Source of the DNA: Entomortierella parvispora
Taxonomy: Eukaryota; Mortierellomycota; Mortierellomycetes; Mortierellales; Mortierellaceae
Length of the DNA stretch: 64,000 bases
Assembly: GCA_963573315.1 (NCBI GenBank)
Contig: OY752141.1
Location: 1,116,001-1,180,000 of the forward strand
Direction: 5' to 3'
Under the pieces are notes generated by a model, which worked only from the letters and a program-made list of their open reading frames with translations, was not told the DNA's origin and ran no database searches. Within the stretch, counting starts at the first letter, position 1, and each line of letters begins with the position of its first letter. Of the stretch, positions 31,217 to 42,739 are shown one piece after another. The translations under genes and the position numbers were made by a program.

Positions 31217-34200
31217 TTACATGTGTCCCTTGGACTGGCGCTGGTTACCCTGCTGCTGATGGGCGTTGGCGTAAACCGTCTCGTTGTCCTTGACAGAGCC
31301 ATAGGAAGACGGGTTCAGGGGTTCCTGATGTCTCTCCACAACATCAGTGTGGCTCTTGGATCCAGGAGCGGTCGCACCTTCGTCATAGTAGTCAGTGGTG
31401 GTCACTGTCTTGACCCAAACCACCTCCTCACCAGGTCCGGCAGTGGGGATTGGTCCGTGATAGGCAGAAGGCATCGCGGTTGCAGTGGTTTGGTTCGAGA
31501 TGGGGACTGAGGCTGCTCCGATGGCGGGACCAGTGGTGGTCGACGAGGTGGTGGTCTTGGTACCCATCACGTTCACAGGGTTGGAAGACTGAGTAGTCGT
31601 GTAAGAGGTCGTGTTGGTGGTGGTGTCCCTGACAGCTGATGCCTTATTTCCGAGGTAGGCAGCAGTGCCAGTGGCTGCGGCGCCCATGGCCGAGGCAGCT
31701 CCAACAACAGGGGCAGAGATCTTGGATGCCAAGGGCTGAGCTGAAGCAGTGCTGACCGAGGGGGTGGTGTAGGTTGTCGAGGTAGTGTTGACTTGAGGAG
31801 TCTGGTAGGTCGTGTTGACTTGAGGGGTCTGGTAGGTCGTGTTGACTTGAGGGGTCTGGTAGGTCGTGTTGACTTGAGGGGTCTGGTAGGTCGTGTTGAC
31901 TTGAGGGGTCTGGTAGGTCGTGTTGACTTGAGGGGTTTGGTAGGTCGTGTTGACTTGAGGAGTCTGGTAGGACATGTTGACCTGAGGACCGGTGGTGGCG
32001 GTCGGGGTGGTCGGGGTGGTCGAGGCGGTCGAGACTCCGGATTTGGAATCATGGTGGGTGACATGGCTAACAACGGCCTCCTTGGCATTCGAGGCTCTTC
32101 GGCCCAAGTAGGCAGCAGTGCCAGTAGCAGCAGCGCCGACAGCAGAGGCAGCACCAACAATAGGAGCAGCGATCTTGGATCCCAAGCCCTGAGTAGGAGA
32201 AACGATCTTGGGCGAGGGTTGAGTGGTGGTGTTAGTCGTCGAAGAAGTGTTGATCTTTGGGATAGAGGCAGGGGTCGTCGAGGTCCTGCGAACGTAGTCC
32301 TTGCAAACCTGGGGGCCTGTAAGCTTGGTGCCAGTAGCAGCAGAACCGACAGCGGCATCAGCAACGGGTGCAGTCATCTTGGATCCCAAGGGCTGAGTCG
32401 AGGTGGTGTCCATCTGGGCGTATGGAGCGGTGGGGGTGGTGGGGGTGGTCGAGGCGGTCGAGGTGGTCGAAGTGGTTGTGACACCGGTCTTAGGAGTGGA
32501 ATCATGGTGGGTGACATGGCTCACGACGGCCTCCTTGGCATCCGAGGCTCTTCGGCCCAAGTAGGCAGCAGCGCCAACAATGGGAGCAGCGATCTTGGCT
32601 CCCAAAGGACGAGACGCGTGGGGGGCTGGGCCAGGAGCATACTCGGTGACTACAGTCTTTTCAAGGAGCGCGTCAGCATGGGGAGCAGTAGAGCGGCTGG
32701 TAGAAGATGTCATAGGGACTGAGGTGACGGTAGACTGGGTGGTGAGGGGCTTGGTCGACTCGGTCACGGAGGGGGTGTAGATGGCGGCTGTCGAGTCCAT
32801 GGTGGCTCCAGAGCTGATGGAGGAAGGTGTACCAGACGACATGTTCGACACATTGTAGGCAGCGGCACCAGCGGCACCAGCGACGGGGGGGACAATCTTT
32901 TGAGCAAGTGGTCTGGTGGAAACTGTTTCGATGGTGGGGCCAGCGGGCATGGTGGCGGTGGTGGTGATGTTGGCATCCTTGGTACGGGTGTTGTATCCTT
33001 GGTTCAAGGTGGATGTGGGGCGGACGTCTACCTTGGCAGCAGGCTTACCCGTCGTGGCATGGAGATCGGCCCTGGGATAGCCAGAGGAGGTCAAAAGAGG
33101 ACTCTGAGGGGCGAGTGTGGTTTGGGCAGCGTTGCTGTTCTTATTGACTGCATGGGCCGCTTCGGTCACGGCAACACCAACAGCGCCAGCGGCAGCAGCC
33201 GTCTTCGCCTCAGTCGAATGGAGAATGTTGGAGGTGGTTCCATGGGAGCCAGAAGTGTGGGCGGCCTGGAAGTTGCCTGTCTCGGCATCCGTCTCGGCAG
33301 CAACAGCAGAGCTGCGGCGACGGAAGACATTCTTGATCTTGTCGCCTAGACCAAGGTGTTCCTTGTGTTCCTTGTGCTCCGTAACATTCTCATGGTCCTT
33401 GTACTCGGGCTTCATGATGGCAGGAGTGTCGTGGTTAGCGTGATGGACCTTGGGCGTAGCTTGACCAGGAGCAGTGGGTGGAAGATCCGTAGTGCATTCG
33501 ACTGTATCCGTCATGGGTGGGGCAGCAGAGGTGGCCGAGGTGGCACCCATGACAGCGGCACTGCTGACCTGTTGACCCTTCATGGAGTGAGGCATGTGAG
33601 GCTCGTTAAGGCCGGTGGTGTGGAGGGGCTCAATCTTGGATGACGGCAGGTTGGAAGCAGCCAAAGGGGTCGAGTAGGCACTAGTGGTGGTGGTCGAGGA
33701 AGGGGCGGCAGACAAATGGCTCTTGATCGCAGCCGCACCTGCACCCATGGCGGTGACACCGGCACCGATTCCGGCGCCTCTGCCGGTAGTCGAAGCTGAG
33801 GGAGCAGCGGTAGCGGCGTTGATGTTGCTGCTGTTGAGGTTGTTATTGTTGAGGTTGTTATTGTTGAGGTTGTTATTGTTGAGGTTGTTGAGGTTGTTGT
33901 TGTAGTTGAGGTTGTTGTTGTAGTTGAGGTTGCGGTTGTAGAGATTATTGTTGTTGAGATTATTGTTGTTCAGGTTGTTGTTGTTCAGGTTGTTGTTGTA
34001 GTTGAGGTTGCTGATGTTACTGTTGGTGGCGTTCTGCTGTCAACGTGATTTGAACGAATGTGAGACAATGTCAGGGTACCGTGAAAGAAAAAAAAATGAA
34101 AAAAAGCTCTTACCGATTCCATTGCAAGCTGGTGTGGATGAGGGCTATCCTGGGCGGCGGAATCCTCGTCCGAGACCATCTTCTTGGCCGCGTTCATCGC

Positions 34201-34626
34201 AGCGGCTCCAGCAGCCGTCGCACCGGCAGCGGACGAGGCCACATTGGAAGCGCCAGAGACAACAGTGTTGGTCAACGACTTTCCAGTCTGGGCAACACCC
34301 TGTCCCGCCTCGCTGAGATGAGTTGCGTTCAAAGAGTCGACCAAGCGACCCTTGGCCGCCTCGATGTTGGCACTGTCGTATGGGCTAGGGGAACCGCCCA
34401 TCGTGGGACCGGCAACTTGATAGTTGGTGCCACTTGGGTTCTGGAGGCTGGAGCGCATGGCCGTGGCATTGGCCTGCTGGTTTTGGTAAGAAGAGGTGGC
34501 AATGCGGTCGTTGTTGATGATGTTGTCGGCAACAGAGCGGCTGTTGTTGTTGATGTTGATGTTTTTGTTGTAGCCGCTGCTGTTATTGTTTTGCCCGTTA
34601 GGGTTCTGATCGTTATTGCGTTGCAT
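31217..34626 (-). CDS. Very low-complexity Thr/Ala/Ser/Asn-rich protein with 9-residue tandem repeats
   Basis: Two exons on the minus strand, 34626-34114 and 34036-31217 (phase 0, GTAAGAGC...GTTGACAG), predict 1,110 aa. The N-terminus is Asn/Gln-rich. Exon 2 opens with a long LNNNN/LNYNNN tract, then Ala/Thr/Ser-rich sequence. LGDKIKNVFRRRSS is the only charged conserved-looking module. Recurrent blocks PLGSKIAAPIVGAAS and LGRRASDAKEAVVSHVTHHDS appear three to four times, and YQTPQVNTT is repeated seven times in tandem. The C-terminus (EEVVWVKTVTTTDYYDEG) is better conserved in composition. No signal peptide or membrane segment. It looks like a disordered, possibly stress-related or assembly-prone protein; function not recognised. 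Confidence 0.7.
31785..31975 (-). repeat. 27-bp coding minisatellite (seven copies)
   Basis: Seven tandem, nearly identical 27-bp units (+ strand GTTGACTTGAGGGGTCTGGT plus AGGTCGT) encode YQTPQVNTT on the minus strand. The low divergence points to recent expansion and likely length polymorphism. Confidence 0.9.
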
Positions 34627-35189
34627 CGTGGATGAAGGAAGGGGTTATTATGTACAGTATTTACAAGGTGAGCGTAAGTGTGAAGGTGTGGTAAAGTAAA
34701 GTGGTCGTAAGAGAAAGAATGGCAAAGGACAAGAAAAAGGTCGTGAGAGAGGGGGATGTCAAAAAGAAAAAAAAAATTTCAGGCGCGCGAGACATTTCGA
34801 TTGCGATTTGCACGGACGCAGAATCAGAGACAACCACTCAGAGACATACGCGTTCGAACGCGTACGGCTATTCGTTGCTCCACTGTTTACTCCTGACCTT
34901 TGCTGTTGTCGTTTGTTGACGAGGGGGGGGGGGTGCAGTGGCGGTCCTGTTCTTGTGAGTTCTTGGTTTATTATATACAGTATTTACAAAATGCAAAAGG
35001 TAAACGGTAGATGGTACGAGGCCATAGTAGATAGGTAAGTGGGGAGGTGGGTGGTCAAAAATGAAAAGCAAAAATAAGGAAAAAGTGGAAGGGAGACACG
35101 CAAAGGAGACATATCCGCCCGATGTGACGACCAGGGAAAGAGCGTGCTTGCTAAGTGCGCCTGCAGCCGCTACCGCTGTCCTATTCACG
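34627..35189. other. Intergenic, contains a 12-bp G run
   Basis: Upstream region of the repeat protein and 3' flank of the Mso1-like gene. Includes poly-G at about 34921-34932. The direct repeat TTATTATGTACAGTATTTAC (34646-34665) versus TTATTATATACAGTATTTAC (34968-34987) is a local duplication of unknown meaning. Confidence 0.5.
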
Positions 35190-37127
35190 TTAAAAGTAAC
35201 CGACATTCGCAGTCTGCTGATGTTGCTGAGCTGCCTGTTCCTGCAGTCTCTGTAGTCGCCTCTGCCCATAAGCTCCGAGGTCCTTGGTGCTGTTGCTGGA
35301 TTTCAACAAGGCTGGCGAAGAAGCTGAAGGTGTGAGAGGCTGCCGTTGTCGGAAGGAGCTCTTGGGTGTAGGGAGAGGTGGTGGAGGCTCAGTATCGATG
35401 TTGTCCTTGTAAGCGCGCTGACCTCGATGAGGGGATCGAGCACGGGTGCTTCCCAAGTGGCTGATCTGGGCCACCAAAGCATCCTGGCTACGCTTTCCTT
35501 CCAGACGACTCAAAGCCTCGTCTCGACTGGCATCACTTGACGTACGCATGCGATTGCCGACTTTGACGCCCATACTGCCAGACCGACCAATATTACTCGC
35601 GACGCCCTCGGCACCTGATCCCAATCGTCTACCAAGGGTAGTGTCTTCAGAGCGTGAGGGTTGATGGCCACTCTCGCCTCCTCTCCCGCGCTGGGATGGG
35701 GGGCTGTAAGTGTCCTTTGACAGGGGATCTCCTCTCCTGGAACCTTCTCTTGCCAGTCTGTCCCGGGTGTAGCCACCTTTGCCAATACTCGAGGCCTTTG
35801 TAAGGGGGGACGTGATGGGGGTCATCTCCAGCTCGGCAATCTTTTTAGCCATCTCCTGTTCGTCCTTTTTATCAAAGTAATCACGAAGAACACGAGTGAT
35901 ATGAGATTCGCCCTCGTAATCCGAATCATCTGAATCTAATCGCAAGAAGGAAGAAAAAGAAAAACCAAAACAACAATTGTTAGGGAAATTGCCAAAAAGT
36001 ACATTCGTACCGAGGAAGGATATAAATATGTATAATAAGCTGGTAGGACAAATTAAACAACAACAACAACAGCAACAGCTGGGGGGGGGGGGGGGGGGGG
36101 GGGGGGCGAGCGACAACGTCAGGGGGGCGGGGTAGGAGGAAGGGGGAAGGAGAGCCGGCGAAAGGGAACAAAAAGTAACAAAAAATAGTAGACAGTCTGT
36201 CCACACAGTAATAATTGCCAATTTTACCTGGCCAACGCTCTTCTCCAGTAATGGCGGTATTGATGACATCCTTTGCCGCCCGCAATTTGTTCCAGAGAGT
36301 GGCCCCTGTGCTGGACTGAGCAGCAGTAGCATTGGCAGCGGCAGGGGCATTGTGAGCTTGCTGCACGAGTTGGTTCACGACCGGATCTATGAGAAAGAGC
36401 GGATGAGCAAAAGTGGTAATAATACGCTAGTCGTCAGCTCATTTTCAAAACCTTAGCCCGCAGTTTCTTTTTTTTTTTTTTTTTTTGGATTCCCCTTTCA
36501 CGTTCTTATTTCAATAGTCTTTTGGCATCCAATCCAGGGTCCTTGCTTTCTGTCCTCTATTTGGAGTCGTTTTGTTTCATTATTATTACCTTCTCGAATG
36601 GCTCGAGCTGCAGACTCGCGCTCTTCTCGCTCACGTTGTTGTCTCTCCCGATCGCGCTCTTTCATTCGGTCCTGGAAGGACATGAGCGTCGATGTGGACG
36701 TCAAAGAGTTGTTGGAATGCAGGGTCCGTCCGCTATATCCGCTGGCACTGCTTCCGCTCGAGTTGGCCCTCAAGTGCCCTTGTTGTACTCCTCCTGGAGG
36801 TCCAGCAGGAGCGCCACCACTGTTTCCATAGCCAGAGGATGCGGGGTTGGACTCTGAGCGCAGTCTGCTGCTGTTACTGCTGCTAGTATAGTTCGTTGTG
36901 TTGCTGCTGCTGTGGGCAGGTCGCGCGCGAGTCCCGCCATTGCTCACACTTCGGACAGGGATGTTTGGCATGGACTGCATGGACTGCAATGACTGCATAT
37001 GCTGCAACTGTCGGTTCTGTTGCATGAGTTGTTGCTGCTGGGCCAGCTGGTGCCTTGGAGGGATGATGGGCATGCCATGGGGCTGCTGTTGCTGCTGCAT
37101 CGGCATGCGAGCGTGGGTTTGAGTCAT
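35190..37127 (-). CDS. Mso1-like (Sec1-binding) candidate, largely disordered
   Basis: Three exons on the minus strand: 37127-36590, 36386-36228 and 35935-35190, 480 aa, junctions phase-consistent. The N-terminal region is Gln/Met- and Ser/Asn-rich, then a charged coiled coil (MKERDRERQQREREERESAA). The conserved core spans exons 2-3: LWNKLRAAKDVINTAITGEERWP followed by DSDDSDYEGESHITRVLRDYFDKK. This resembles the Mso1 Sec1-binding module, where a LW..L..A helix binds the SM protein Sec1 and a ...THIxRVLxxYY segment follows. The C-terminus is basic and Ser/Pro-rich. Mso1 helps Sec1-dependent exocytic vesicle fusion. The match is by memory of the motif, so confidence is moderate. Confidence 0.6.
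36081..36106. repeat. 26-bp uninterrupted poly-G tract in an intron
   Basis: A run of 26 G on the + strand lies inside intron 2 of the Mso1-like gene (C run on the sense strand), preceded by an (AAC)n/CAG-rich stretch. It could form G-quadruplexes and is prone to length error. Confidence 0.9.
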
Positions 37128-37588
37128 TTGCTCGGTGCAGAGGACAGGAGGGGAGGGGAGAAGAGAGAGAAAGAAAGAGATGGGGAGGGCGCGGGGGGCG
37201 GTGAGGAGCAAGAGAGAAGGAAAGAAGGGGACAAGAAAGAAGAAAGAAGAGGCGGTACGACAGAAGAGAGAAGGGAGAAGAGGGGTTCGTGTGTGTGTGT
37301 GTGTGTGTGTGATGATAATGTGTGATAATAATGTGTGATAGTGTGTGATATCGAATGAAATCTGTCGTAGCCAGGAACAGCGCATTCATTGGCCCATTCT
37401 CAATTGATTGCTTTTTCGTGCTCGGGCGTGTGACAGCAGCGACCATGATTCACCCGGACTCTTTTTTTTATTTGCTTCACTGCCTGAGGGATCGATGTGG
37501 TTGCCTCTGCTTTGTCCTGGTTCGTTGTTCCAAGGGGAAGAGAGAAAACAATAGCAACAGCAATAACAGCATCGCCTCTTTAACTTCC
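37128..37588. other. Promoter of the Mso1-like gene and 3' flank of the ML-like gene
   Basis: Contains purine-rich + strand sequence (AGAAGGGAGAAGAGG), a (GT)n run at 37290-37310 and ATAATGTGTGATA reiterations at 37315-37350. No gene seen. Confidence 0.5.
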
Positions 37589-38349
37589 TTACAGTAGGCA
37601 CGCTTTCGATCCTGGGCCAACGTCTGCTGGGCACTTGGATTCAACCATCGCCGATCCTCCGATGGAGAACAATGGCTTCTGTTTCGAGTCTTTGGCTGTA
37701 ACCCTGAGGTCAGCCGAGATCTACATACATTCCAAGATTAAAAAAGAAAAATCAGTTTCCTCCTGCCCGCCTCTTCCTTTCCTTTCTGTGATTCACGCTT
37801 AACCAAGCAAAAAAAACAACAACTTACATCCGTGGTCAGAGACTTGTCCAGGGGTAGGCAAGCTCTCAGGCCGTCACTGTTTGGCTCCAGTGGGCAACGA
37901 GGGCCGTTCTCGACCATTTCCAACATAGCACACAGATCAAAGGTTTTGTCAAACACACTGAAAAAGAACTTTGACACCTGAAGTCGGACCGTGGACCCTT
38001 GATCGACCGTCCCTAGCAAGTCTCCCTCAATTTCAATACAGGCCTTGCAGCCCAAGCACAGGTGCTGATTCGACGAGATCGATTTCACCCTGAACACATC
38101 GTTGTTTCCACCAAAGTTCTTGAACCGTTCCTCGGACGCCGACATTGCGTGAGGATTACTATATTCTTTTTTGATTTTACGATAACTTTTCGACAAAGTC
38201 ATTCCAAGATTGACGTCGTCGTCCGTGTCGATGTTGTTCGTATGGTGGAGATGATCGGTCGTCTCCTTGTGTCCCTCTGCTGGATCGACAGAAACGAGGA
38301 GTACCCAAGCGAGGGCAACCAGCCCGGTCAAGAGTGAGGTCGGCTTCAT
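37589..38349 (-). CDS. Secreted ML-domain-like (NPC2/MD-2 type) protein candidate
   Basis: Two exons on the minus strand, 38349-37828 and 37720-37589, 217 aa (phase 0; GTAAGTTG...TATGTAG). The N-terminus is a signal peptide (LLTGLVALAWVLLVSVDPAEG). After an acidic/His linker comes a Cys-paired beta domain: CLGCKACIEIEGDLLGTVDQG, DLCAMLE, NGPRCPLEPNSDGLRACLP, then DISADLRVTAKDSKQKPLFSIGG and a final SKCPADVGPGSKACLL. The order (G-xx-L...V-xx-GS, D-L-C, CP-x-G, P-x-D-I-x-A-x-L-x-V-x-A-x-D) follows the ML lipid-binding fold. ML proteins carry sterols or phospholipids. The Cys set is not a textbook NPC2 pattern, so it could be a lineage-specific relative. Confidence 0.6.
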
Positions 38350-38777
38350 TGTGCTAGTGGTGAGGTTAGAGACGTTCGTTGCTCGCGCGCTTAAAATCGA
38401 GAATCTGGAGGAGCTCGGTCTGAAGAGCTGTGGAGAGGATCGGTCGTAAGAGGGAGGCTTTCTTTTCTTGTCTTTCAGGAGGAAAAAAAAAAAAAAAAAA
38501 AAAAAAAACTCGAGCACAACGTTGCGGTTGTGAATGGAACTCATATTTTCTCGAGGCAAAAAACCAGCCCTGCAAGACACATTGTAGACCTCGGCCATCG
38601 TGGAATGTGGAACACCTCGGATCATCTTTCTCGTTCACGTTGTTTTTGAAATTTATTTTTATTTTTTTCTCTATTCGAGCCCCTGGATCACCTCAGAAAA
38701 ATATTTCATCGCTTGGGTATGACAGGCAGGGTATGGCGAGGCGCATCAAAGGCCGATCACTACGAAATCGAGACTGG
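38350..38777. other. Upstream region of the ML-like gene, with 27-bp poly-A
   Basis: Poly-A on the + strand at about 38482-38508. Frames running through it on either strand are artefacts. No further gene seen before the Myb-like stop at 38778. Confidence 0.5.
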
Positions 38778-40804
38778 CTACTGCATGTTGGATTTTCGCA
38801 TCTCCCACTGCAGCCGCGTTCTCTCCAACGCCAACTTTTCGCGCTCAAGTGCAATCTTCTCGACCTCAACATTCACCCGCTGTTCTTCCAATGCCAAGTT
38901 CCTCAACAGATATACTCGATCCTCGGCGCTCACTTGACTCGGTACAATAAGCGGTTTGCCACTTGGTCCGAGAAAACTTCCGACAGCTCCGCTGCCGCCG
39001 CTGTTGTGGCTACTTCCACCCTCGCCCCCAAAGCTGGTCCGATGGCTGCTGCTCTGGGCCATAGACAAGGATGAGGACCGCGCCGAATGAATGTACTCTT
39101 TGGTTTGCGTCTCCAGCGATACCTGCTGATGCTGCGTCGAATAGGGGCGTAGGGTCGCTATGAAGTTTTTGGTCGATCGATTCATTCGTCGGGACGATGA
39201 TGAAGGGTCCTTGCTGAGATCAGACGACTGGATCAAAGTGGACGATACCTCTCTCGGATCTGCGTCCTCATGAAAGTCGTTTCCATAGTCGTTCTCGTAC
39301 CCATTTCCATAGTCATCCAGGTCGTCGTTCATGGCGTTGTCCATCATTTGTTCAGCACGTTGCCCAATTTTGGTATGATGATTGAGAGTCGTCGAGTCGT
39401 TCGCATCGTCTTCGTCATCCTCGTCCTCTTCTTCATTCTCATCGTCCTCCTCCTCGCCCTCGTCTTCATCCTCTTCAGACTCGGACTGTCCTTGAGGAGG
39501 GCCATGATTGTTAGGACGGGCGCCCCGACCAGAAGAATGGTAATCAGCAGCAGAAGGATGACGTTGGTTGCTATGGGCCATTGATGAGGCGGAAGGTACG
39601 GCGGCTGGAGCGCTGCTCACTGGGAGCTTTCCTCCGGTTGAAGGACGGTGTCGTTTTGCAGAATGACCCTCACCTTTACCAGAGCCATTGCTGCCCCTCT
39701 TCTCCGGAACGGGAGTAGGAGCAGCGGTAACAGAGGCTTCAGTTACGACAGCTCTATAACTGTTGTAAACGTGATTTGAACCTCTCTTTGAGGATCCCCC
39801 TCCTCCTCCCCCTCCTCCTCCTCCGACAAACCCTAAGGGAACAGCACTGTTGGGGCCACCTGCAATGTGAGAGCGCGCTTGACGTGGAACCGTAGTATTG
39901 TTGTTACTGCTACCGCTACCGTCGTTGCCTTGATTATGGAGGATATGGCTTGGATCAGTAGTAGGAAGAGCCGAGTTCAAGGAGTCGTGACCTGAGGGTC
40001 CACTGACGGAAGGGTTATGAACCAGATAACTAGATGCTATATAAAAGAGAAGATGTAGATGGTGAATACCAAAGCTGATTGACGTGAGATCTATTCACTC
40101 GTCGCAAAACTGGTGACTGTTATGGACTTACCAGCGTTACCTCGCAATGGGTGAGGGTGTTGATGTATATCCGGGAGTCCACCAGAGTTGGGTGTTCCGT
40201 TGTTCCCTGCTACTGCTGCTGCCGCCGCTGCCGCGGCGAGAACATTTCCAGGAGTCATGGCCGTTGAAGAGGTCGATCCCCCTGAGGATGGTCCCGCCAT
40301 ATTCCCTACAGATGTGGTATTGATGCCGTGTGAATTGGCGCCTGCGATCGAAGGAGGAAGAGGAGGGGAGGAAGAAGCAAAAGGAGGAGGAGGTGGAAGC
40401 GGCGGAGGGTTTCCAGAGGGGTTTCCTTGAGATGGATCCTTGATTTTCCCAGCCAAGGCTGCCAATGTTGCCAACAGCTCATTCTTGACCTTTTCCTCCT
40501 TGGATTCCTTGGTCTTGTCCCGTAGATGAGGTGCAGCCCGAACGGCTAGAAAGTCGATGATCATCTTGTCGCAACGCGTGCGGCAGGTTCTGGAATGAGG
40601 CAGGTTGCCCTCCGGCCGAGGTTTACACCGGTTCTTGAATTCTTCTGCGATCTTGTTCCAGGCTACCAGGATGGTCCCGTCCCGAGCAGATATCTTGTAT
40701 GGGCAAGGTTGTGCCTGAAGGACCACTTCGAGCAGCAGGATCTCGTCATCCTTGTGGAATCGAAACCTTTGTTTCCGATCGTCCTCTGCAGTTGGTATAT
40801 CCAT
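38778..40804 (-). CDS. Myb/SANT-like (trihelix-type) DNA-binding protein
   Basis: Two exons on the minus strand, 40804-40132 and 40036-38778 (phase 1; GTAAGTCC...TATATAG), 643 aa. Residues about 12-85 form a Myb/SANT-like helix bundle: FHKDDEILLLEVVLQ, ILVAWNKIAEEFKNRC, then TCRTRCDKMIIDF. A Lys/Glu helix and Pro-, Ala- and Gly-rich tracts follow (polyGly at about residue 275). A strongly acidic Glu/Asp domain spans about 40 residues. The C-terminus is a coiled coil (LRNLALEEQRVNVEVEKIALEREKLALERTRLQWE), likely a dimerisation segment. Together this suggests a transcription factor. Targets cannot be read from sequence. Confidence 0.8.
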
Positions 40805-41273
40805 CGAGGAGAAACGGCTTTCTTGAAAGTGAAAAGAAGGGAGAAATATGTTTTTCGTGTTGTTCGTTCAGTACCTTAACGTAGCGAAAGCAAGTTATTA
40901 GTTTACGTTAACATGATTGTAGATAAGGAACATTGAATCATCACCATGCACAAAAGATCATCATCGAGAACAATTATTTCATACCTCAGCAGTAAATGTC
41001 AGTCTTGGTCAGTTGGTTCGGGGCATACACACATCTTCCCGTCGATTTCAGGTTTTCTGGGGGTTTAGAGATGATGTTAAGTGAAATGGGCGAAGGGAGA
41101 TTACGAATGTATGCGAATGGGAGCAGAGTCAGCCCGTGTGTACGTGTAATTGGTCGTACGTGAGGCGAGATAAGTAAAAATCAATGCGAGAGAGAGAGCT
41201 CCTTTTCCTACGCCAGGGAAGGGTGCAGAGTTTGCGTTCCGCTCCGTCTGTTTTCGGATAAGGGCATGGGACG
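40805..41273. other. Intergenic upstream of the Myb-like gene
   Basis: No gene. The right end runs into the retrotransposon remnant. Confidence 0.5.
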
Positions 41274-41530
41274 CCTGTCCTCCGCATCTTCGACCCCGAC
41301 CTCTCTTTACCATCGTACAGATGCGTCGGGTTTCGCCATCGGCGCGGTACTGCTCCAGGTGGACCGACATGGCAACGCTCATCCGGTCGCATTCACTTCT
41401 AGAACACTGGCGCTACTGCCCTCGACTGCGCTAGGATGTCCCTCCCCTCCATCCTCCCCTCTTGGCTCTCTTTCAACTGGACACCACCACCTCATGCACC
41501 CTCCAACACCCCAGGAAACAGTGATTGCGA
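41274..41530 (+). pseudogene. Decayed RNase H domain of a Ty3-type retrotransposon
   Basis: The + strand shows PVLRIFDPDLSLPS, then after a frameshift at about 41317 TDASGFAIGAVLLQVDRHGN and HPVAFTSRTL. This is the standard start of the RNase H region following Ty3 reverse transcriptase (motif TDASxxAIGAVL and PVAFxSRxL). Beyond 41420 the frame shifts again and only a faint TDHxTLxH-like trace remains. No LTR, gag or integrase is recognisable nearby. Confidence 0.75.
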
Positions 41531-42476
41531 TGAACGCCCCTCAATCAGTCCAATCATTCAACCTACGTTTGGACTCTGCAATACTGAGATTGTTGATTCC
41601 TAGAGGCAGGAAAAGCGTGAATGCCACCTGGCCCCTTCAGAAACACGCGTGGAATCACCGAAGGAGGTACATGCATTGCTGTGCTTGTTTTAGAGCCATT
41701 CTTTTTGCAAAGGACAAGTTGACCTCACTAATGCTGACTTCTCTTTTTCCCTTGTTCATTAGATGGTGCTGACATGCCTTGACGACCTTTGCATTTGAAG
41801 GACGCAATCGAACAACTTTGCCTCTACTCGAACAACGGGATCGTCTTGTTGTCCAGAGTGGGCCCGGAAATCCTCTTCTGGCCATCGTCGCATGTGTTTT
41901 GAACGAACTGTCCACTTGGACTCATAACGACAACCACAGAGTTTCAATTCGACCTTCCGCCAACAAATCATTGTTTTTAAAGCAGGATTGCCCAGGGACG
42001 CTAGCCGACTAATGTTCCTGTTTCGAAGGCACCAACTGCTTTCAGGTGTCTTTTCATATTCGACAAAGAGTGACGACATCAGTACCCTCATCAAACAACC
42101 CACCCGAGCAACTACCGGGTATGATGCCACAGCTGCGTTCTCTTTAGCAAGAGAAATCCTCAAAATGGTCGCTTTCCCGCTTGCCTCGCCCTTATTCTCA
42201 CGCGACTTGGTCACGTGAATTATGGACCATCAATGAAGCGCGTCTCAAAAAAAATCAGGGCAACATTGGAAGGATCCAAGCTCGAGGTACAAGCATTATT
42301 CTTCCGTGATTTCAAAAATAAAAACAAAAGTGTAGTTTTCCCGCACTACTAAAGGGACATCAAGAGTCCCTGGAGGTGTCGAATAATTAGCCATCTTAAG
42401 AGAGTAGAGTCCAAGGCAATCGCTTATATTTTGTGCTACTGAATTGCTTTATGCAACTAGATCCTTTTTTGGGTGG
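41531..42476. other. Intergenic, probably further transposon debris
   Basis: Frames on both strands of 60-150 codons overlap, none with recognised motifs. No intact gene. Confidence 0.4.
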
Positions 42477-42486
42477 ATGGAAAACG

Positions 42487-42739
42487 GGAAATGTCTATTT
42501 GTCGTCCGGTCCGGTAGCCTCTTCCTTGTCGTCCGATTCTCTTATTTGTCTCTTGTTTATCGTCTGGATTTCTGCACCGCGCCCTGGTCATACACAGCAA
42601 AATGCCTCGTTTGGGGAAGTGTCTGGACCAGGGCGCGGTGCAGAAATCCAGACGATAAACAAGAGAGCATTGAACGACAAATAGGAGAATCGGACGACAA
42701 GGAAGAGGCTACCGGACCGGACGACAAATAAACATTTCC
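42487..42739. mobile_element. MULE-like foldback element, short copy (MITE)
   Basis: A 253-bp palindromic element starts GGAAATGTCTATTTGTCGTC and ends with its inverse. Arms are about 42487-42589 and 42626-42739, with a 36-bp loop. Flanks are ATGGAAAACG (42477-42486) and ATGGAAACG (42740-42748), a 9-10 bp duplication differing by one A. Both arms and loop match the right part of the element at 4,620-5,731 closely, so the two are one family. The left arm lacks about 14 bp that the right arm keeps. Confidence 0.8.

Noticed and set aside
31793-32722. 309-codon + strand frame with LVGRVDLRG repeats
   Set aside because: It is antisense to the 27-bp repeats of the low-complexity protein; the sense frame has splice support and continues far beyond.
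38430-39074. 214-codon + strand frame over the Myb-like 3' end
   Set aside because: Antisense to a coiled-coil coding exon and runs through a poly-A tract.
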